In this document: positions 7,990 through 18,875 of the stretch, piece by piece
How positions within the stretch are numbered: position 1 is the stretch's first letter
How the letters are laid out: each line of letters opens with the position of its first letter
NCBI GenBank assembly: GCA_000171875.1
Contig: ABHI01000002.1
Coordinates: 496,001 to 560,000 of the forward strand
Reading direction: 5' to 3'
DNA: 64,000 bases
DNA from: Flavobacteriales bacterium ALC-1
GTDB lineage: Bacteria > Bacteroidota > Bacteroidia > Flavobacteriales > Flavobacteriaceae
The notes under the pieces: model-generated
What the model was told of the DNA's origin: nothing
What the model saw: only the letters and a program-made list of their open reading frames with translations
Database searches by the model: none
Made by a program: the position numbers and the translations under genes

Positions 7990-10900
7990 ATGCTGAAGAA
8001 ACAAGGACTTTATTTACCAGAATTAGAACACGAAAATTGTGGAGCAGGATTCATCTGTAATCTTAAAGGTGAAAAAACAAATCAAATTATACATGACGCT
8101 TTAGAGATTCTTGTAAAATTAGAGCATCGTGGTGGAGTTAGTGCAGATGGAAAAACTGGAGATGGAGCTGGTTTATTAATAGACATACCTCATGCGTATT
8201 TTAAACGCGTTTGTGGTTTTAAAGTTCCAGTAAAAGGAAAATATGCTGTAGGAATGGTATTTCTGCCCAAAAACAGAAATCAGTATAGATTTTGTAAAGA
8301 CACTTTCGAAAAAGAAATTAGTGCTCAAGGACTTTCTGTTATAGGCTGGAGAGAAGTACCTGTAGATTCGACACAACTTGGTGAAATCGCTTTAGCATCA
8401 GAGCCTAATATTGAACAAGTTTTTATAGGCAAATCAAATGAAGTTTCAGAAGCAGATTTTAATGCAAAGCTCTATGCAGCACGTAAAATAGCTGAGCATA
8501 CGATTAGAAAATCTAAAATGTCTCAGAGTTCTTATTTCTATGTGTCGAGTTTATCTATGAATACCTTAATATATAAAGGTATTATCATGCCAGAAGATAT
8601 TGGGCCCTATTATAAGGATTTACAAGAAGATGATTTGGTGACACGTTTAGCGTTAGTACACCAACGTTTTTCAACTAATACAATGCCAACTTGGGAATTA
8701 GCGCAGCCATTCCGATTTATGTGCCAGAATGGTGAAATAAATACACTTCGTGGTAATGTAAGCCGAATGCGAGTTCGCGAAGAAATCATGAAAAGTGATG
8801 TCTTTGGTCCACAAATTGAAAAATTATTTCCAATCATATTACCGGGAAAATCAGATTCAGCTTCCATGGATATGGTAGTAGAGTTGTTAACTCATACTGG
8901 TCGTTCATTACCTGAAGTGATGATGATGATGATTCCTGAAGCTTGGGAAAAACATGCAACAATGTCACCAGAGCGTAAAGCATTTTACGAGTATAACGCT
9001 TGTATTATGGAACCTTGGGATGGACCAGCTTCTGTACCTTTTACAGATGGTAATTATATTGGAGCTTTATTAGATAGAAACGGTTTAAGACCTTCAAGAT
9101 ATACAGTGACTAAAAGCGGAAAACTGATTATGTCTTCTGAAATTGGAGTTGTTGATGTTGCACCAGAAGATGTAGAAAGTCATGGTCGTTTAGAGCCAGG
9201 AAAAATGTTTCTGGTTGATATGAACCAAGGTCGAATCATTAATGATGAAGAAATAAAAAGTAAGATCGTTAAGGAACGACCATATCAAGAATGGTTGGAT
9301 AAAACACATTTACACTTAAAAGATATACCATATACTGGCGAAACTTGTCCGATAGAAACGCTAGATATAAAAACAAGACAGCGTTTATTCAATTATACTT
9401 ACGAAGATATTCAGGAGGTTATTACACCCATGGCTCAAAAGGCAAAAGAAGCCTTAGGCTCTATGGGAATTGATACGCCTTTGGCTGTGTTGTCTAACAA
9501 ACCACAGTTGATTTCAAACTATTTTAAACAGTTATTTGCTCAAGTTACAAACCCACCTTTAGATGGAATTAGAGAAGAAATTGTTACAGATATTAGTTTG
9601 TCACTAGGAAAGGATAGAAACATTTTCAGTATTACAGAAAGACAATGTCGAAAATTGAAAATTCAGAATCCTGTAATTTCAAATGACGATTTAGATAAAA
9701 TTAGAAACATTTCAATTGAAAGTTTTAAAGCCGAAACTATTGAAATGCTTTATCAAAAAGATAAAGGGCTAAATGGACTTGAAGACGCTTTGGATAATAT
9801 CATTATTCAAATTGAAAAAGCTTTAGAACGAAAAACGAATATCATTATTCTTTCAGACAGAGGAGTGAATAAAGAGTTGGCGCCAATTCCTGCTTTATTA
9901 GCTTGTTCTTATGTGAGTCATCAAATGAATCGTTTACGTAAGCGTTCATATTTCGATATTATTATTGAATCTGCAGAGCCACGCGAGCCACATCATTTCG
10001 CCACATTATTTGGTTATGGAGCATCTGCTGTAAATCCTTATATGGTGAACGAAATTATCAGAATGCAAGTTAAAGATGGCTTTATTACTGATATGGATGA
10101 ACAAAAAGCGGTTGACAATTTCAACAAAGCGATTGGAAAAGGCATTCTAAAAGTGATGAACAAAATTGGTATCTCAACCTTACGTTCGTATAGAGGTTCA
10201 CAGATTTTTGAAATTGTTGGTTTCAACTCACAATTTGTCGAAAAATACTTTCCATATACTGCTTCAAGAATTGAAGGTATTGGGCTATATGAAATTGAAA
10301 AAGAAATTGACAAGCGTTACCAACATGCTTATCCAGGCAATGTACTCGATAAGCGTTTAGGTTTAAATATTGGTGGAGATTATAGATGGAGACGTAATGG
10401 AGAACGTCATTTATTTAATCCGACTACTGTTGCAAAATTGCAACAAGCGGTTAGACTGAGTGATCAAAAGAGTTATGATGTTTATGCAAAAAACATCAAC
10501 GAACAATCTAAAAATTTAATGACTATTCGTGGTTTATTTGAGTTTAATAATATAGACCCTATTCCAATTGAAGAAGTAGAACCTTGGACAGAAATTGTAA
10601 AACGTTTCAAAACAGGTGCGATGTCTTATGGTTCGATTTCACGTGAAGCTCACGAAAATTTGGCTATTGCCATGAATAGAATTGGAGGGAAATCTAATTC
10701 TGGAGAAGGGGGTGAAGACAGAAAGCGTTTTCAGCCAGATGTGAATGGTGATAGCAGGAATTCAGCCATAAAGCAAGTAGCTTCAGGTCGTTTTGGAGTG
10801 ACGTCTCATTACTTAACCAATGCGAAAGAGATTCAAATTAAAATGGCTCAAGGTGCAAAACCTGGAGAAGGTGGTCAGCTTCCTGGTGAAAAAGTTTTAC

Positions 10901-12504
10901 CATGGATTGCAGCTGCTAGAAATTCGACACCATTTGTAGGTTTAATTTCGCCACCTCCACATCACGATATTTATTCAATTGAAGATTTAGCACAATTGAT
11001 TTACGATTTAAAAAACGCAAATCGTGAAGCAAGAATTAATGTAAAATTAGTATCAGAAGTTGGTGTAGGTACCATCGCAGCAGGTGTAGCTAAGGCAAAA
11101 GCTGATGTCGTTTTAATTGCAGGTTATGATGGAGGTACAGGAGCTTCGCCGTTAACTTCACTAAAACATGCAGGATTACCTTGGGAACTTGGCTTAGCTG
11201 AAGCACAACAAACGTTGGTGCTTAATAATTTAAGAAGTAGAATTGTTGTAGAATGTGATGGTCAGTTAAAAACTGGTCGTGATGTTGCTATTGCTGCATT
11301 ATTAGGTGCTGAAGAATTCGGATTTGCAACTGCACCATTAGTAGCTTCTGGCTGTATTATGATGCGTAAATGTCATTTAAATACCTGCCCTGTTGGTATT
11401 GCAACTCAAGATAAAGCGTTACGTAAAAACTTTAAAGGCACACCAGAACATGTGATTAATTTCTTCTATTATATTGCTGAAGAACTCAGAGGTATTATGG
11501 CAGAACTTGGGTTTAGAACCATGGCAGAAATGGTTGGTCAAACGCAAAAAATAAACGCTAAAAAGGCTATTAAACATTATAAAGCAAAAGGTTTAGACTT
11601 GTCTTCAATTTTGCACAGACCAGCTGTTTATAATAAGATGACTGTAAAAAATACTGAGAAGCAGGATCATAATTTGGACAATGTTTTAGATTTCAAAATC
11701 TTAAAAGATTCGCATCGCGCTTTATATAGAAAAGAGCAGATGACATTGGCTTATCCAATTAAAAACACAAACCGAACGGTTGGAGCGATTGTAAGTAATG
11801 AAATTTCAAAAATATATGGTCATTTAGGTTTACCAGAAGATACCTTAAATATCAATTTTGAAGGTTCAGCAGGGCAAAGTTTTGGTGCTTTTGGAGCAAA
11901 CGGATTAACCTTTAAGCTCGAAGGAAATACAAATGATTACCTCGGAAAAGGGTTGTCTGGTGCCAAGCTTATTGTAAAGAAACCAACAAAAGCAGATTTC
12001 GTTGCAGAAGATAATATCATAATAGGTAACGTTTGTTTGTTTGGTGCTGTTGAGGGTGAAGCTTACATCAACGGCATTGCTGGTGAACGCTTCGCTGTTA
12101 GAAACTCTGGAGCAACTGCAGTTGTAGAAGGTGTTGGAGATCATTGTTGTGAATACATGACAGGTGGAAACGTAATTGTTCTTGGTAAAACAGGACGAAA
12201 TTTCGCAGCAGGAATGAGTGGTGGAATCGCATATGTTTACGATCCTGAAAACAAATTTGTAAATGGTTTGTGTAATACCGAAACTATCGAATTTGAAGCC
12301 ATTACCGAAGAAGATGCAAATGATTTAAAGTCATTGATTAAAAAGCATGTAAAATATACAGATAGTAAAAAAGGCCAGGCGCTTTTAGCAGATTGGGAAA
12401 CAAGTTTATCTCATTTTGTAAGAGTTATGCCTACGGAATATAAGCGCGCATTAAAACGCTTGGAGATTGAGGAGCAAATGGTTGAAGCATTAGAAACAGT
12501 ATAG
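7990..12504 (+). CDS. gltB: Glutamate synthase large subunit
   Basis: The 1504-residue alpha subunit of NADPH glutamate synthase turns glutamine plus 2-oxoglutarate into two glutamates. Residues 1-16 look like a propeptide: Cys17 in HENCGAGF is the expected amidotransferase nucleophile, which must become N-terminal. The central and FMN-binding domains follow, with the [3Fe-4S] ligands C1122, C1128 and C1133 in [12 protein letters not shown], and a glycine-rich C-terminal beta-helix ([21 protein letters not shown]). All domains are present and length is normal. gltD follows four bases after the stop. Confidence 0.98.
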   Translation: MLKKQGLYLPELEHENCGAGFICNLKGEKTNQIIHDALEILVKLEHRGGVSADGKTGDGAGLLIDIPHAYFKRVCGFKVPVKGKYAVGMVFLPKNRNQYRFCKDTFEKEISAQGLSVIGWREVPVDSTQLGEIALASEPNIEQVFIGKSNEVSEADFNAKLYAARKIAEHTIRKSKMSQSSYFYVSSLSMNTLIYKGIIMPEDIGPYYKDLQEDDLVTRLALVHQRFSTNTMPTWELAQPFRFMCQNGEINTLRGNVSRMRVREEIMKSDVFGPQIEKLFPIILPGKSDSASMDMVVELLTHTGRSLPEVMMMMIPEAWEKHATMSPERKAFYEYNACIMEPWDGPASVPFTDGNYIGALLDRNGLRPSRYTVTKSGKLIMSSEIGVVDVAPEDVESHGRLEPGKMFLVDMNQGRIINDEEIKSKIVKERPYQEWLDKTHLHLKDIPYTGETCPIETLDIKTRQRLFNYTYEDIQEVITPMAQKAKEALGSMGIDTPLAVLSNKPQLISNYFKQLFAQVTNPPLDGIREEIVTDISLSLGKDRNIFSITERQCRKLKIQNPVISNDDLDKIRNISIESFKAETIEMLYQKDKGLNGLEDALDNIIIQIEKALERKTNIIILSDRGVNKELAPIPALLACSYVSHQMNRLRKRSYFDIIIESAEPREPHHFATLFGYGASAVNPYMVNEIIRMQVKDGFITDMDEQKAVDNFNKAIGKGILKVMNKIGISTLRSYRGSQIFEIVGFNSQFVEKYFPYTASRIEGIGLYEIEKEIDKRYQHAYPGNVLDKRLGLNIGGDYRWRRNGERHLFNPTTVAKLQQAVRLSDQKSYDVYAKNINEQSKNLMTIRGLFEFNNIDPIPIEEVEPWTEIVKRFKTGAMSYGSISREAHENLAIAMNRIGGKSNSGEGGEDRKRFQPDVNGDSRNSAIKQVASGRFGVTSHYLTNAKEIQIKMAQGAKPGEGGQLPGEKVLPWIAAARNSTPFVGLISPPPHHDIYSIEDLAQLIYDLKNANREARINVKLVSEVGVGTIAAGVAKAKADVVLIAGYDGGTGASPLTSLKHAGLPWELGLAEAQQTLVLNNLRSRIVVECDGQLKTGRDVAIAALLGAEEFGFATAPLVASGCIMMRKCHLNTCPVGIATQDKALRKNFKGTPEHVINFFYYIAEELRGIMAELGFRTMAEMVGQTQKINAKKAIKHYKAKGLDLSSILHRPAVYNKMTVKNTEKQDHNLDNVLDFKILKDSHRALYRKEQMTLAYPIKNTNRTVGAIVSNEISKIYGHLGLPEDTLNINFEGSAGQSFGAFGANGLTFKLEGNTNDYLGKGLSGAKLIVKKPTKADFVAEDNIIIGNVCLFGAVEGEAYINGIAGERFAVRNSGATAVVEGVGDHCCEYMTGGNVIVLGKTGRNFAAGMSGGIAYVYDPENKFVNGLCNTETIEFEAITEEDANDLKSLIKKHVKYTDSKKGQALLADWETSLSHFVRVMPTEYKRALKRLEIEEQMVEALETV

Positions 12505-12508
12505 GACA

Positions 12509-13972
12509 ATGGGAAAAGTAACAGGTTTTAAAGAATTCGAAAGAAAAGATGAGGCTTATAAGTCAGTAAAGGATCGTGTAAAGCATTATAAAGAATTTAC
12601 AGTGCCTTTAAATGACAAGGACATGACCGAACAGGGATCGCGTTGTATGGATTGCGGAATTCCATTTTGCCATAGTGGTTGTCCGCTTGGGAATTTAATT
12701 CCAGATTTTAACCATATGGTGCATCAAGGAGAGTGGCAAAAAGCCTCTTGGATTTTACATTCTACAAATAATTTTCCAGAATTTACGGGTCGTTTATGTC
12801 CAGCTCCATGTGAGCAAGCCTGTGTATTAGGTATTATTGAAGATCCAGTTTCTATAGAAAATATTGAAAAGAATATTGTTGAACGCGCTTTTAAAGAAGG
12901 TTGGATAAAGCCACAACCGCCAAAAACACGAACTGGTAAAACTATTGCCATTGTTGGTTCTGGACCAGCAGGATTAGCAGCTGCACAACAATTAAACAGA
13001 GCTGGTCATACGGTTACCGTCTTTGAACGCGATGATGCTATTGGAGGTTTATTACGTTATGGAATCCCAAACTTTAAAATGGAAAAAGGGGTCATAGATC
13101 GCCGTTTAGTGATATTAGAAGCCGAAGGCATTGTGTTTAAAACCAATGTAAATGTTGGAGTGAATTATGATGTTGAAGAGTTAAAAACCTTTGATGCGGT
13201 AGTACTTTGTGGTGGAGCAACTGAAAGAAGAAGTTTACCAACACCGGGAATTGATGCTGATGGCGTAGTGCAAGCAATGGATTTCTTGACGCAGCAGACT
13301 AAAGTTGTTTTTGGACAAGAGATAAAAGATCAGGTTCTTGCAACAGACAAAAATGTGATTGTAATTGGAGGTGGAGATACTGGAAGTGATTGTATAGGTA
13401 CATCGAATCGTCAAGGAGCAAAATCGGTAGTAAATTTTGAAATTATGCCAAAACCTCCAGGGCATCGTTCACCTGCAACACCTTGGCCATATTGGCCATT
13501 ACAATTGAAAACGTCTTCTTCTCATAAAGAAGGAGTAGAACGTAATTGGTTAATTAACACTAAGGAATTTGTAACTGACAAAACCGGAAAATTGACGGCT
13601 TTAAAAACGGTACACGTCGAATGGGAAATGATTCCAGGTGAGCGTCCAAAATTAATAGAAATTGCGGGCACCGAAAAAACTTGGCCATGTGATTTGGCAT
13701 TATTAGCTTTAGGTTTTACAGGTCCTGAAAGTACAATTGCAGATAAATTAGGACTAGACAGAGATGTACGTTCTAACTATAAAGCTAGTTACGGAAAGTA
13801 CCAAACTAATATCCCAAATATATTTACAGCTGGTGATATGCGTCGTGGACAATCTTTGATTGTTTGGGCCATATCTGAAGGTCGAGAAGCAGCAAGACAA
13901 GTAGATATTTACTTAATGGGTAAATCAGAATTAGCTACAAAGAATGCTGATGGAGATTTGGTGGGACTATAA
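12509..13972 (+). CDS. gltD: Glutamate synthase small subunit
   Basis: The 487-residue beta subunit passes electrons from NADPH through FAD to GltB. N-terminal cysteines C46, C49, C54 and C58, then C97, C101 and C105, hold two [4Fe-4S] clusters. The FAD site is IVGSGPAGLAAAQQL (about residue 140), and a second Rossmann motif VIGGGDTGSDC (about 285) binds NADPH. Family length is normal. It ends the gltBD operon about 70 bases before a strong terminator. Confidence 0.97.
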   Translation: MGKVTGFKEFERKDEAYKSVKDRVKHYKEFTVPLNDKDMTEQGSRCMDCGIPFCHSGCPLGNLIPDFNHMVHQGEWQKASWILHSTNNFPEFTGRLCPAPCEQACVLGIIEDPVSIENIEKNIVERAFKEGWIKPQPPKTRTGKTIAIVGSGPAGLAAAQQLNRAGHTVTVFERDDAIGGLLRYGIPNFKMEKGVIDRRLVILEAEGIVFKTNVNVGVNYDVEELKTFDAVVLCGGATERRSLPTPGIDADGVVQAMDFLTQQTKVVFGQEIKDQVLATDKNVIVIGGGDTGSDCIGTSNRQGAKSVVNFEIMPKPPGHRSPATPWPYWPLQLKTSSSHKEGVERNWLINTKEFVTDKTGKLTALKTVHVEWEMIPGERPKLIEIAGTEKTWPCDLALLALGFTGPESTIADKLGLDRDVRSNYKASYGKYQTNIPNIFTAGDMRRGQSLIVWAISEGREAARQVDIYLMGKSELATKNADGDLVGL

Positions 13973-14041
13973 TCTCATATAATAAAAAAAATTCTGCTAC
14001 TATAGATTCTTAGGGTTTGTCTATTTGTTAGGGTAGAATTT

Positions 14042-14070
14042 AAAAGCATCTGGAAACAGATGCTTTTTTT
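14042..14070. terminator. Bidirectional terminator between gltD and argH
   Basis: AAAAGCATCTG (14042-14052) and CAGATGCTTTT (14057-14067) form a perfect 11-bp stem closed by a GAAA tetraloop, followed by T residues. It ends gltBD and, in the other direction, lies just past the argH stop, overlapping it by about two bases. Confidence 0.9.
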
Positions 14071-15343
14071 ATTCTGGGAATTTAGCTCTAATATCATCCA
14101 AACACAAATTATGAATACTTCCTATATGAGAGTGTTCTTTACCTAAGTCTGGTTTGTAAATGTCATTTTGTACTTCACTACCAATTTGTTGATAGGCTTC
14201 TCTAAAGCTCATACCATCAATAACCAAGTTATTAATGCTATCAACTGTAAATAAGTACTTATACTTGTTATCATTGAGATCAACGTCTTTGACAATGATT
14301 TGCTTAATAGTATAATTGAAAATATCTAAGATGTCTTTTACATCTTCAAAAGCATTGATACTATTTTCTTTTAATAACTGAAAGTCTCTGTGGTAGCCAC
14401 TTGGTAAATTATTTGTGATTAGTAACATTTCGGTATGTAATGCCTGAATTTTATTGCACTTACCTCTAATCAGTTCAAATACATCAGGATTTTTTTTGTG
14501 TGGCATAATGCTACTTCCTGTGGTTAATTCATCTGGAAATGTAATAAACCCAAAATTCTGACTCATATATAAGCAAATGTCCATAGCAAATCGAGACATG
14601 GTATTACATAATCCTCCCAAAGCACTAGCTATAACACGTTCACTTTTTCCTCTGCTTAATTGTGCGGCAACCACATTGTATTTTAAAGTAGAAAACTGAA
14701 GCTCTTTGGTTGTGATATTTCTATCAATAGGAAACGAACTTCCATAACCTGCCGCTGAACCTAAAGGGTTTTGGTCCACAATTTTTGAAACAGCATTCAG
14801 TACATAAACATCATCAATCAACAATTCAGCATAAGCAGAAAACCACAAACCAAACGAAGAAGGCATGGCGACTTGTAAGTGCGTGTAACCAGGAAGTAAC
14901 TGCATTTTATGTGTTTCAGCTAAACCTAAAAGTGTATCAAAAAATATTTTTGATTTGATATTTATTTGTTTTAAGCTGTCTTTATAATACAATTGCAGCG
15001 CAACCAAAACTTGATCATTTCTAGAACGTGCGGTATGGATTTTTTTCCCAACATCTCCTAAGGTTTTGGTTAGCTCATGCTCAATTTTTGAATGTACATC
15101 CTCAAATGAATCCTCAATAACAAAACTTCCGTCTTCAATAGATTGAGATAAGGATTGTAATCCTGTTTTTAACTGAGCTAATTCTTGAGAAGTAATAATA
15201 CCTATAGACTCTAGCATTATTGCATGTGCTCGAGATGCTTCAACGTCATATTTTGCAATATGTAAATCAATTTCACGGTCATTTCCAACAGTGAATTGTT
15301 CTATTTTTTTGTCAATTGAAAATCCTTTGTCCCACAGTTTCAT
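14069..15343 (-). CDS. argH: Argininosuccinate lyase
   Basis: This 424-residue enzyme cleaves argininosuccinate to arginine and fumarate, the last step of the pathway. The fumarase/lyase superfamily signature GSSIMPHKKNPDVFELIRGK lies near residue 278. The N-terminal MKLWDKGF and the HSKIEHEL stretch are typical. It is some 30 residues shorter than the E. coli enzyme, as in other Bacteroidota. It is the last gene of the arginine operon; its start overlaps the stop of the deacylase gene by four bases. Confidence 0.96.
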   Translation of the reverse strand: MKLWDKGFSIDKKIEQFTVGNDREIDLHIAKYDVEASRAHAIMLESIGIITSQELAQLKTGLQSLSQSIEDGSFVIEDSFEDVHSKIEHELTKTLGDVGKKIHTARSRNDQVLVALQLYYKDSLKQINIKSKIFFDTLLGLAETHKMQLLPGYTHLQVAMPSSFGLWFSAYAELLIDDVYVLNAVSKIVDQNPLGSAAGYGSSFPIDRNITTKELQFSTLKYNVVAAQLSRGKSERVIASALGGLCNTMSRFAMDICLYMSQNFGFITFPDELTTGSSIMPHKKNPDVFELIRGKCNKIQALHTEMLLITNNLPSGYHRDFQLLKENSINAFEDVKDILDIFNYTIKQIIVKDVDLNDNKYKYLFTVDSINNLVIDGMSFREAYQQIGSEVQNDIYKPDLGKEHSHIGSIHNLCLDDIRAKFPE

Positions 15344-16401
15344 AATACCTTTTTTAATAGTTTAATATAAATGTCAATGCCTTCTTCAATTTCTGAGAGA
15401 TGAATGAATTCATCTGCTGTATGCGATCGCGTACTATCACCTGGTCCTAATTTTAGCGAAGGACAACTCAAAACAGATTGATCTGAGAGTGTAGGTGAAC
15501 CATAAGTGTCTCGTCCAAGTTCAATACCTGCTTTTACCAAATCGTGATGTATTGGAATTGATGATGAGTTCAATCTCAAACTACGTGCTTTAATGCTAGA
15601 ACATGGTGATTTTTTAGATAGAATATCTGCAATTTCCTTATTAGAGTATTTATCATTTACACGCACGTCAATGACTAAATCAACTTCACTAGGTACAGCA
15701 TTATGCTGTTTACCAGCATTGATTTGGGTTACCGTCATTTTTACATCACCAAGTACAGGAGACTTCTTTTCAAACTTATAGTCTTGAAACCATTTTAAAA
15801 CACTAATGCTGTTGTAAATAGCATTATCAGAATTAGGATGAGCAGCATGGCTGGCCGTTCCTTTGACTTTTGCATCAAATACTACTAAGCCTTTTTCTGC
15901 AATAGCTAAATTCATTAATGTTGGTTCACCTACAATAGCTACATCAACATTTGGAATTATAGATAACATACTATTTAAGCCATCTGGTCCACTACTTTCT
16001 TCTTCTGCTGAAGCTACTATAACTATATTATAGTTGTCTATTTTCTTCTTATAGAAATAAGTGAATGTCGCAATCAAAGACACTAAACAGCCACCAGCAT
16101 CATTACTTCCTAAACCATATAGTTTACCATCTTCAACTATTGCTTTTAATGGATCTTTGGTGTAACCGTTATTAGGTTTTACTGTATCGTGATGTGAGTT
16201 TAATAATAATGTTGGCTTCTTCTTATCGAAATGTTTATTGGTTGCCCATATGTTATTCTTGGTGCGTTTAAACGGAATTTGATGCGTCGTAAACCAACCG
16301 GCAATGAGTAAAGCAGTCTTATCCTCTTCGGAGGAAAAAGACTGTGTTTCTATCAGCTGTTTTAATAAAACAATAGCTTCTTTTGTGAGTTTTTTTATCA
16401 T
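15340..16401 (-). CDS. argE: M20 family deacylase (ArgE-like, acyl-citrulline deacylase)
   Basis: A 353-residue M20 metallopeptidase-fold protein. Metal-ligand motifs are NSHHDTV (about residue 69), GLGSNDAGG (about 98), the catalytic EEES (about 133) and VGEPT. In a pathway with an acylornithine transcarbamylase, the acyl group is removed at the citrulline level, so the likely substrate is N-succinyl- or N-acetylcitrulline, not acetylornithine. The acyl group is inferred from ArgF' residue 89. It overlaps argH by four bases, and argB overlaps its start by four bases. Confidence 0.88.
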   Translation of the reverse strand: MIKKLTKEAIVLLKQLIETQSFSSEEDKTALLIAGWFTTHQIPFKRTKNNIWATNKHFDKKKPTLLLNSHHDTVKPNNGYTKDPLKAIVEDGKLYGLGSNDAGGCLVSLIATFTYFYKKKIDNYNIVIVASAEEESSGPDGLNSMLSIIPNVDVAIVGEPTLMNLAIAEKGLVVFDAKVKGTASHAAHPNSDNAIYNSISVLKWFQDYKFEKKSPVLGDVKMTVTQINAGKQHNAVPSEVDLVIDVRVNDKYSNKEIADILSKKSPCSSIKARSLRLNSSSIPIHHDLVKAGIELGRDTYGSPTLSDQSVLSCPSLKLGPGDSTRSHTADEFIHLSEIEEGIDIYIKLLKKVL

Positions 16402-17174
16402 TTTTGAATGGTTGTATAAAGTGTGTTTGGTGTAAATAGCATTTCTGGTTTACCGATACATACTTTGTTTACATTGTTTTTTATGGCATGAAAGCAATTG
16501 TTCAGTTTTGGTAACATACCATCTGCGATAATACGGTTGTCAATTAAGCTTTTATAAGTTTTTATATTTATAGTTTCAACTACTGAATTGTCATTGGTAA
16601 TGTCCTTTAAGACACCATTCTTTTCAAAACAATAATAGAGTTCTGTGTTATGGTTTGAAGTAAGTCCTATAGCTAATTCTGAAGCAATGGTATCTGCATT
16701 GGTATTTAATAGTTGTCCATTTTCATCATGAGTTATGGCACAAAATACAGGTGTGATATTGCTGTTTAAGAGTAGTTCTAATGTGTTTGTGTTGACTTGT
16801 TTGACATCGCCTACAAATCCGTAATCAATAGGCTGTGTAGATCTTTTATCTGAAACTATTGTGTTTCCATCTGCACCAGAAAATCCAATAGCATTACAAC
16901 TATGAGACTGTAACTGAGCCACAATATTTTTGTTGATTTTGCCGGCATAAACCATCGTAATGATGTCTAAAGTATCTGCATTTGTGATACGTCTGCCTTT
17001 ATTCATTTCTACAGGAATATTCATTTGTTTAGCTAGTTGTGTCGCCAGTTTTCCCCCACCATGAACTAATACTTTTGGACCTTCAAGTTTTGCGAATTGG
17101 CTTAAAAAAGATGCTAATGCTTGACTATCGTCGATAATGTTTCCGCCAATTTTTATGATTTTTAATGTTTCCAT
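16398..17174 (-). CDS. argB: Acylglutamate kinase
   Basis: A 258-residue amino acid kinase that phosphorylates N-acylglutamate. The N-terminal IIKIGGNIIDD and VLVHGGGKLATQLAKQM carry the ATP and substrate glycine loops; GFSGADGN and LNTNADTIASELA are later family blocks. It lies between argF' (two-base gap) and the deacylase gene. Because the pathway here is probably succinylated, the natural substrate may be N-succinylglutamate; the sequence alone does not settle this. Confidence 0.93.
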   Translation of the reverse strand: METLKIIKIGGNIIDDSQALASFLSQFAKLEGPKVLVHGGGKLATQLAKQMNIPVEMNKGRRITNADTLDIITMVYAGKINKNIVAQLQSHSCNAIGFSGADGNTIVSDKRSTQPIDYGFVGDVKQVNTNTLELLLNSNITPVFCAITHDENGQLLNTNADTIASELAIGLTSNHNTELYYCFEKNGVLKDITNDNSVVETINIKTYKSLIDNRIIADGMLPKLNNCFHAIKNNVNKVCIGKPEMLFTPNTLYTTIQK

Positions 17175-17176
17175 AA

Positions 17177-18112
17177 TTATAGGTTTTCTAAAATTTGCTT
17201 CAATATTATTTGCGCAGCATAAGTTCTGTTATTAGCTTGTTGAATCACTATAGATTGATTGCTGTCTAATACAGCATCCTCAACGACCACATTTCGTCTT
17301 ACAGGAAGACAATGCATAAATTTAGCCATGCCTAATTTTACTTTGGTTATCATCCAATTTGAATCTTGACTCAAAATCTTTCCATAATCTGAATAACTAC
17401 TCCAGTTTTTCACATAGACAAAATCAGCGTCTTTTAAAGCTTCGTCTTGATCGTAGTTTATAGTTGTGTTTTTTGTGATATCAGAATTTAATTCATAACC
17501 CTTAGGATGTGTAATGGTTAAGTCTACTTCCAAATCTTGCATCATTTCCACAAAAGAATTTGCAACAGCTTGAGGCAATGCCTTTGGATGAGGTGCCCAA
17601 GACAAGACGACTTTAGGTGTCTTATTATCTGTCAATTCTGAAATGGTAATCGCATCAGTCAAAGCTTGTAAAGGATGAGCTGTTGAAGATTCCATATTAA
17701 CAATAGGAACGGTAGCGTATTTTTGAAAATTATTTAGAACAAATTCTGATTCGTCTTGGGCTTTATTTTTTAACGTAGGAAACGCTCTAACCGCAATAAT
17801 ATCTGCATACTGAGAGATGACTTGAGCTGCCTCTTTAATATGTTCAGATGTGTCCATATTCATGATTGTTCCATCTTCAAACTCTAAATTCCAAGCGTCA
17901 TTAACATTTAAAATCATCACATCCATTCCTAAGTTTTTTGCTGCCTTTTCGGTACTTAATCGTGTTCTTAAACTCGAATTAAAGAATAGCATCACTAAGG
18001 TTTTGTTTTTTCCTAATTCAGAATATTCAAAAGGATTTATTTTTAATAAAATGGCCTCCTTTATCGTTTCTGAAAGGTTAGATATATCGTTTAATGCGGT
18101 GTATTTTTTCAT
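17177..18112 (-). CDS. argF': N-acylornithine carbamoyltransferase (likely N-succinylornithine)
   Basis: A 311-residue transcarbamylase with carbamoyl-phosphate site SSLRTR (residues 46-51), the HPLQALTD block and FMHCLPVRRN. The stretch FFNSSLRTRLSTEKAAKNLGM resembles the Bacteroides fragilis succinylornithine enzyme, not ornithine transcarbamylase. The specificity residue, Glu92 in the Xanthomonas acetylornithine enzyme and Pro90 in B. fragilis, is Ser89 here (MDTSEH). Published swaps of that Glu to Ser, Pro, Val or Ala turned the acetyl enzyme into a succinyl enzyme, so succinylornithine is the likely substrate. Its start overlaps the methyltransferase stop by four bases. Confidence 0.9.
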   Translation of the reverse strand: MKKYTALNDISNLSETIKEAILLKINPFEYSELGKNKTLVMLFFNSSLRTRLSTEKAAKNLGMDVMILNVNDAWNLEFEDGTIMNMDTSEHIKEAAQVISQYADIIAVRAFPTLKNKAQDESEFVLNNFQKYATVPIVNMESSTAHPLQALTDAITISELTDNKTPKVVLSWAPHPKALPQAVANSFVEMMQDLEVDLTITHPKGYELNSDITKNTTINYDQDEALKDADFVYVKNWSSYSDYGKILSQDSNWMITKVKLGMAKFMHCLPVRRNVVVEDAVLDSNQSIVIQQANNRTYAAQIILKQILENL

Positions 18113-18873
18113 AAAGATTCTTGTTTTATTGCGATAATTCTGAGTCTTTTATAATCTGCAAACCATTTTCCATTTGAAAATAATCTGGGTCTTAAATCTT
18201 CTTGAATATGATCGAGTATTTTTGCTTTATCACTAGAATTTACATTGAAAAAAAAGTTTTTTGCAAACATCTCTAGCCAATCTTTAATGCCGTTATTGTT
18301 TTCTCTTAACTCTGTTGGACGGTCATAATGCTGTGCTAATGTGACTCTAAAACCTACTTTTTCTAATACTTGACAGTATTCGCCTATCGATGGGAAATAC
18401 CATTGTTTTAATTGTGATTGTTCTATATAACCATATTGTTTTAAATGGTTTCGCAATGTTTTTACAATCAAACCTACATTGTCTTTACCACCAAATTCTA
18501 TGATTAATTTTCCGTTAGGTTTTAAATTGTGATACATGCTTTTGACGCAAGATTTATAATCTAAAATCCAATGCAATGTGGCGTTTGAAAAAATAGAGTC
18601 AAATTGAATATCGAAGTTAAAATTTGCAGCATCCTTTACAAAAAATTGAATTTCAGGAAAGTTCACTTTTGCTGAAGCTATCATCTCTGGCGAATAATCC
18701 ATTCCGATGATGTTTAATGTCTTTTTACTTATAGAGTATGTTAATTCTCCAGTTCCGCATCCTAAATCTAGAATCGTTTCTTCTGGTTTCGGATCTAGTA
18801 CATCCACAAGGGATTCGCCATATTCAAAAACGAATGCGTGTTTGTTTTTATAAAGTTTAGAGTCCCATTTCAT
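18109..18873 (-). CDS. Class I SAM-dependent methyltransferase, function unknown
   Basis: A 254-residue protein with the SAM-binding motif ILDLGCGTGELTYSI near residue 35, the acidic motif II in GMDYSPEMI, and NATLHWILD further on. This pattern is shared with trans-aconitate methyltransferase and BioC-like enzymes. It is embedded in the arginine operon: two bases from argD and overlapping argF' by four bases, so it is co-translated with the pathway. No arginine biosynthetic step needs a methyl transfer, so its substrate is unknown. A small carboxylic acid or acylated intermediate is only a guess. Confidence 0.85.
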   Translation of the reverse strand: MKWDSKLYKNKHAFVFEYGESLVDVLDPKPEETILDLGCGTGELTYSISKKTLNIIGMDYSPEMIASAKVNFPEIQFFVKDAANFNFDIQFDSIFSNATLHWILDYKSCVKSMYHNLKPNGKLIIEFGGKDNVGLIVKTLRNHLKQYGYIEQSQLKQWYFPSIGEYCQVLEKVGFRVTLAQHYDRPTELRENNNGIKDWLEMFAKNFFFNVNSSDKAKILDHIQEDLRPRLFSNGKWFADYKRLRIIAIKQESL

Positions 18874-18875
18874 AC

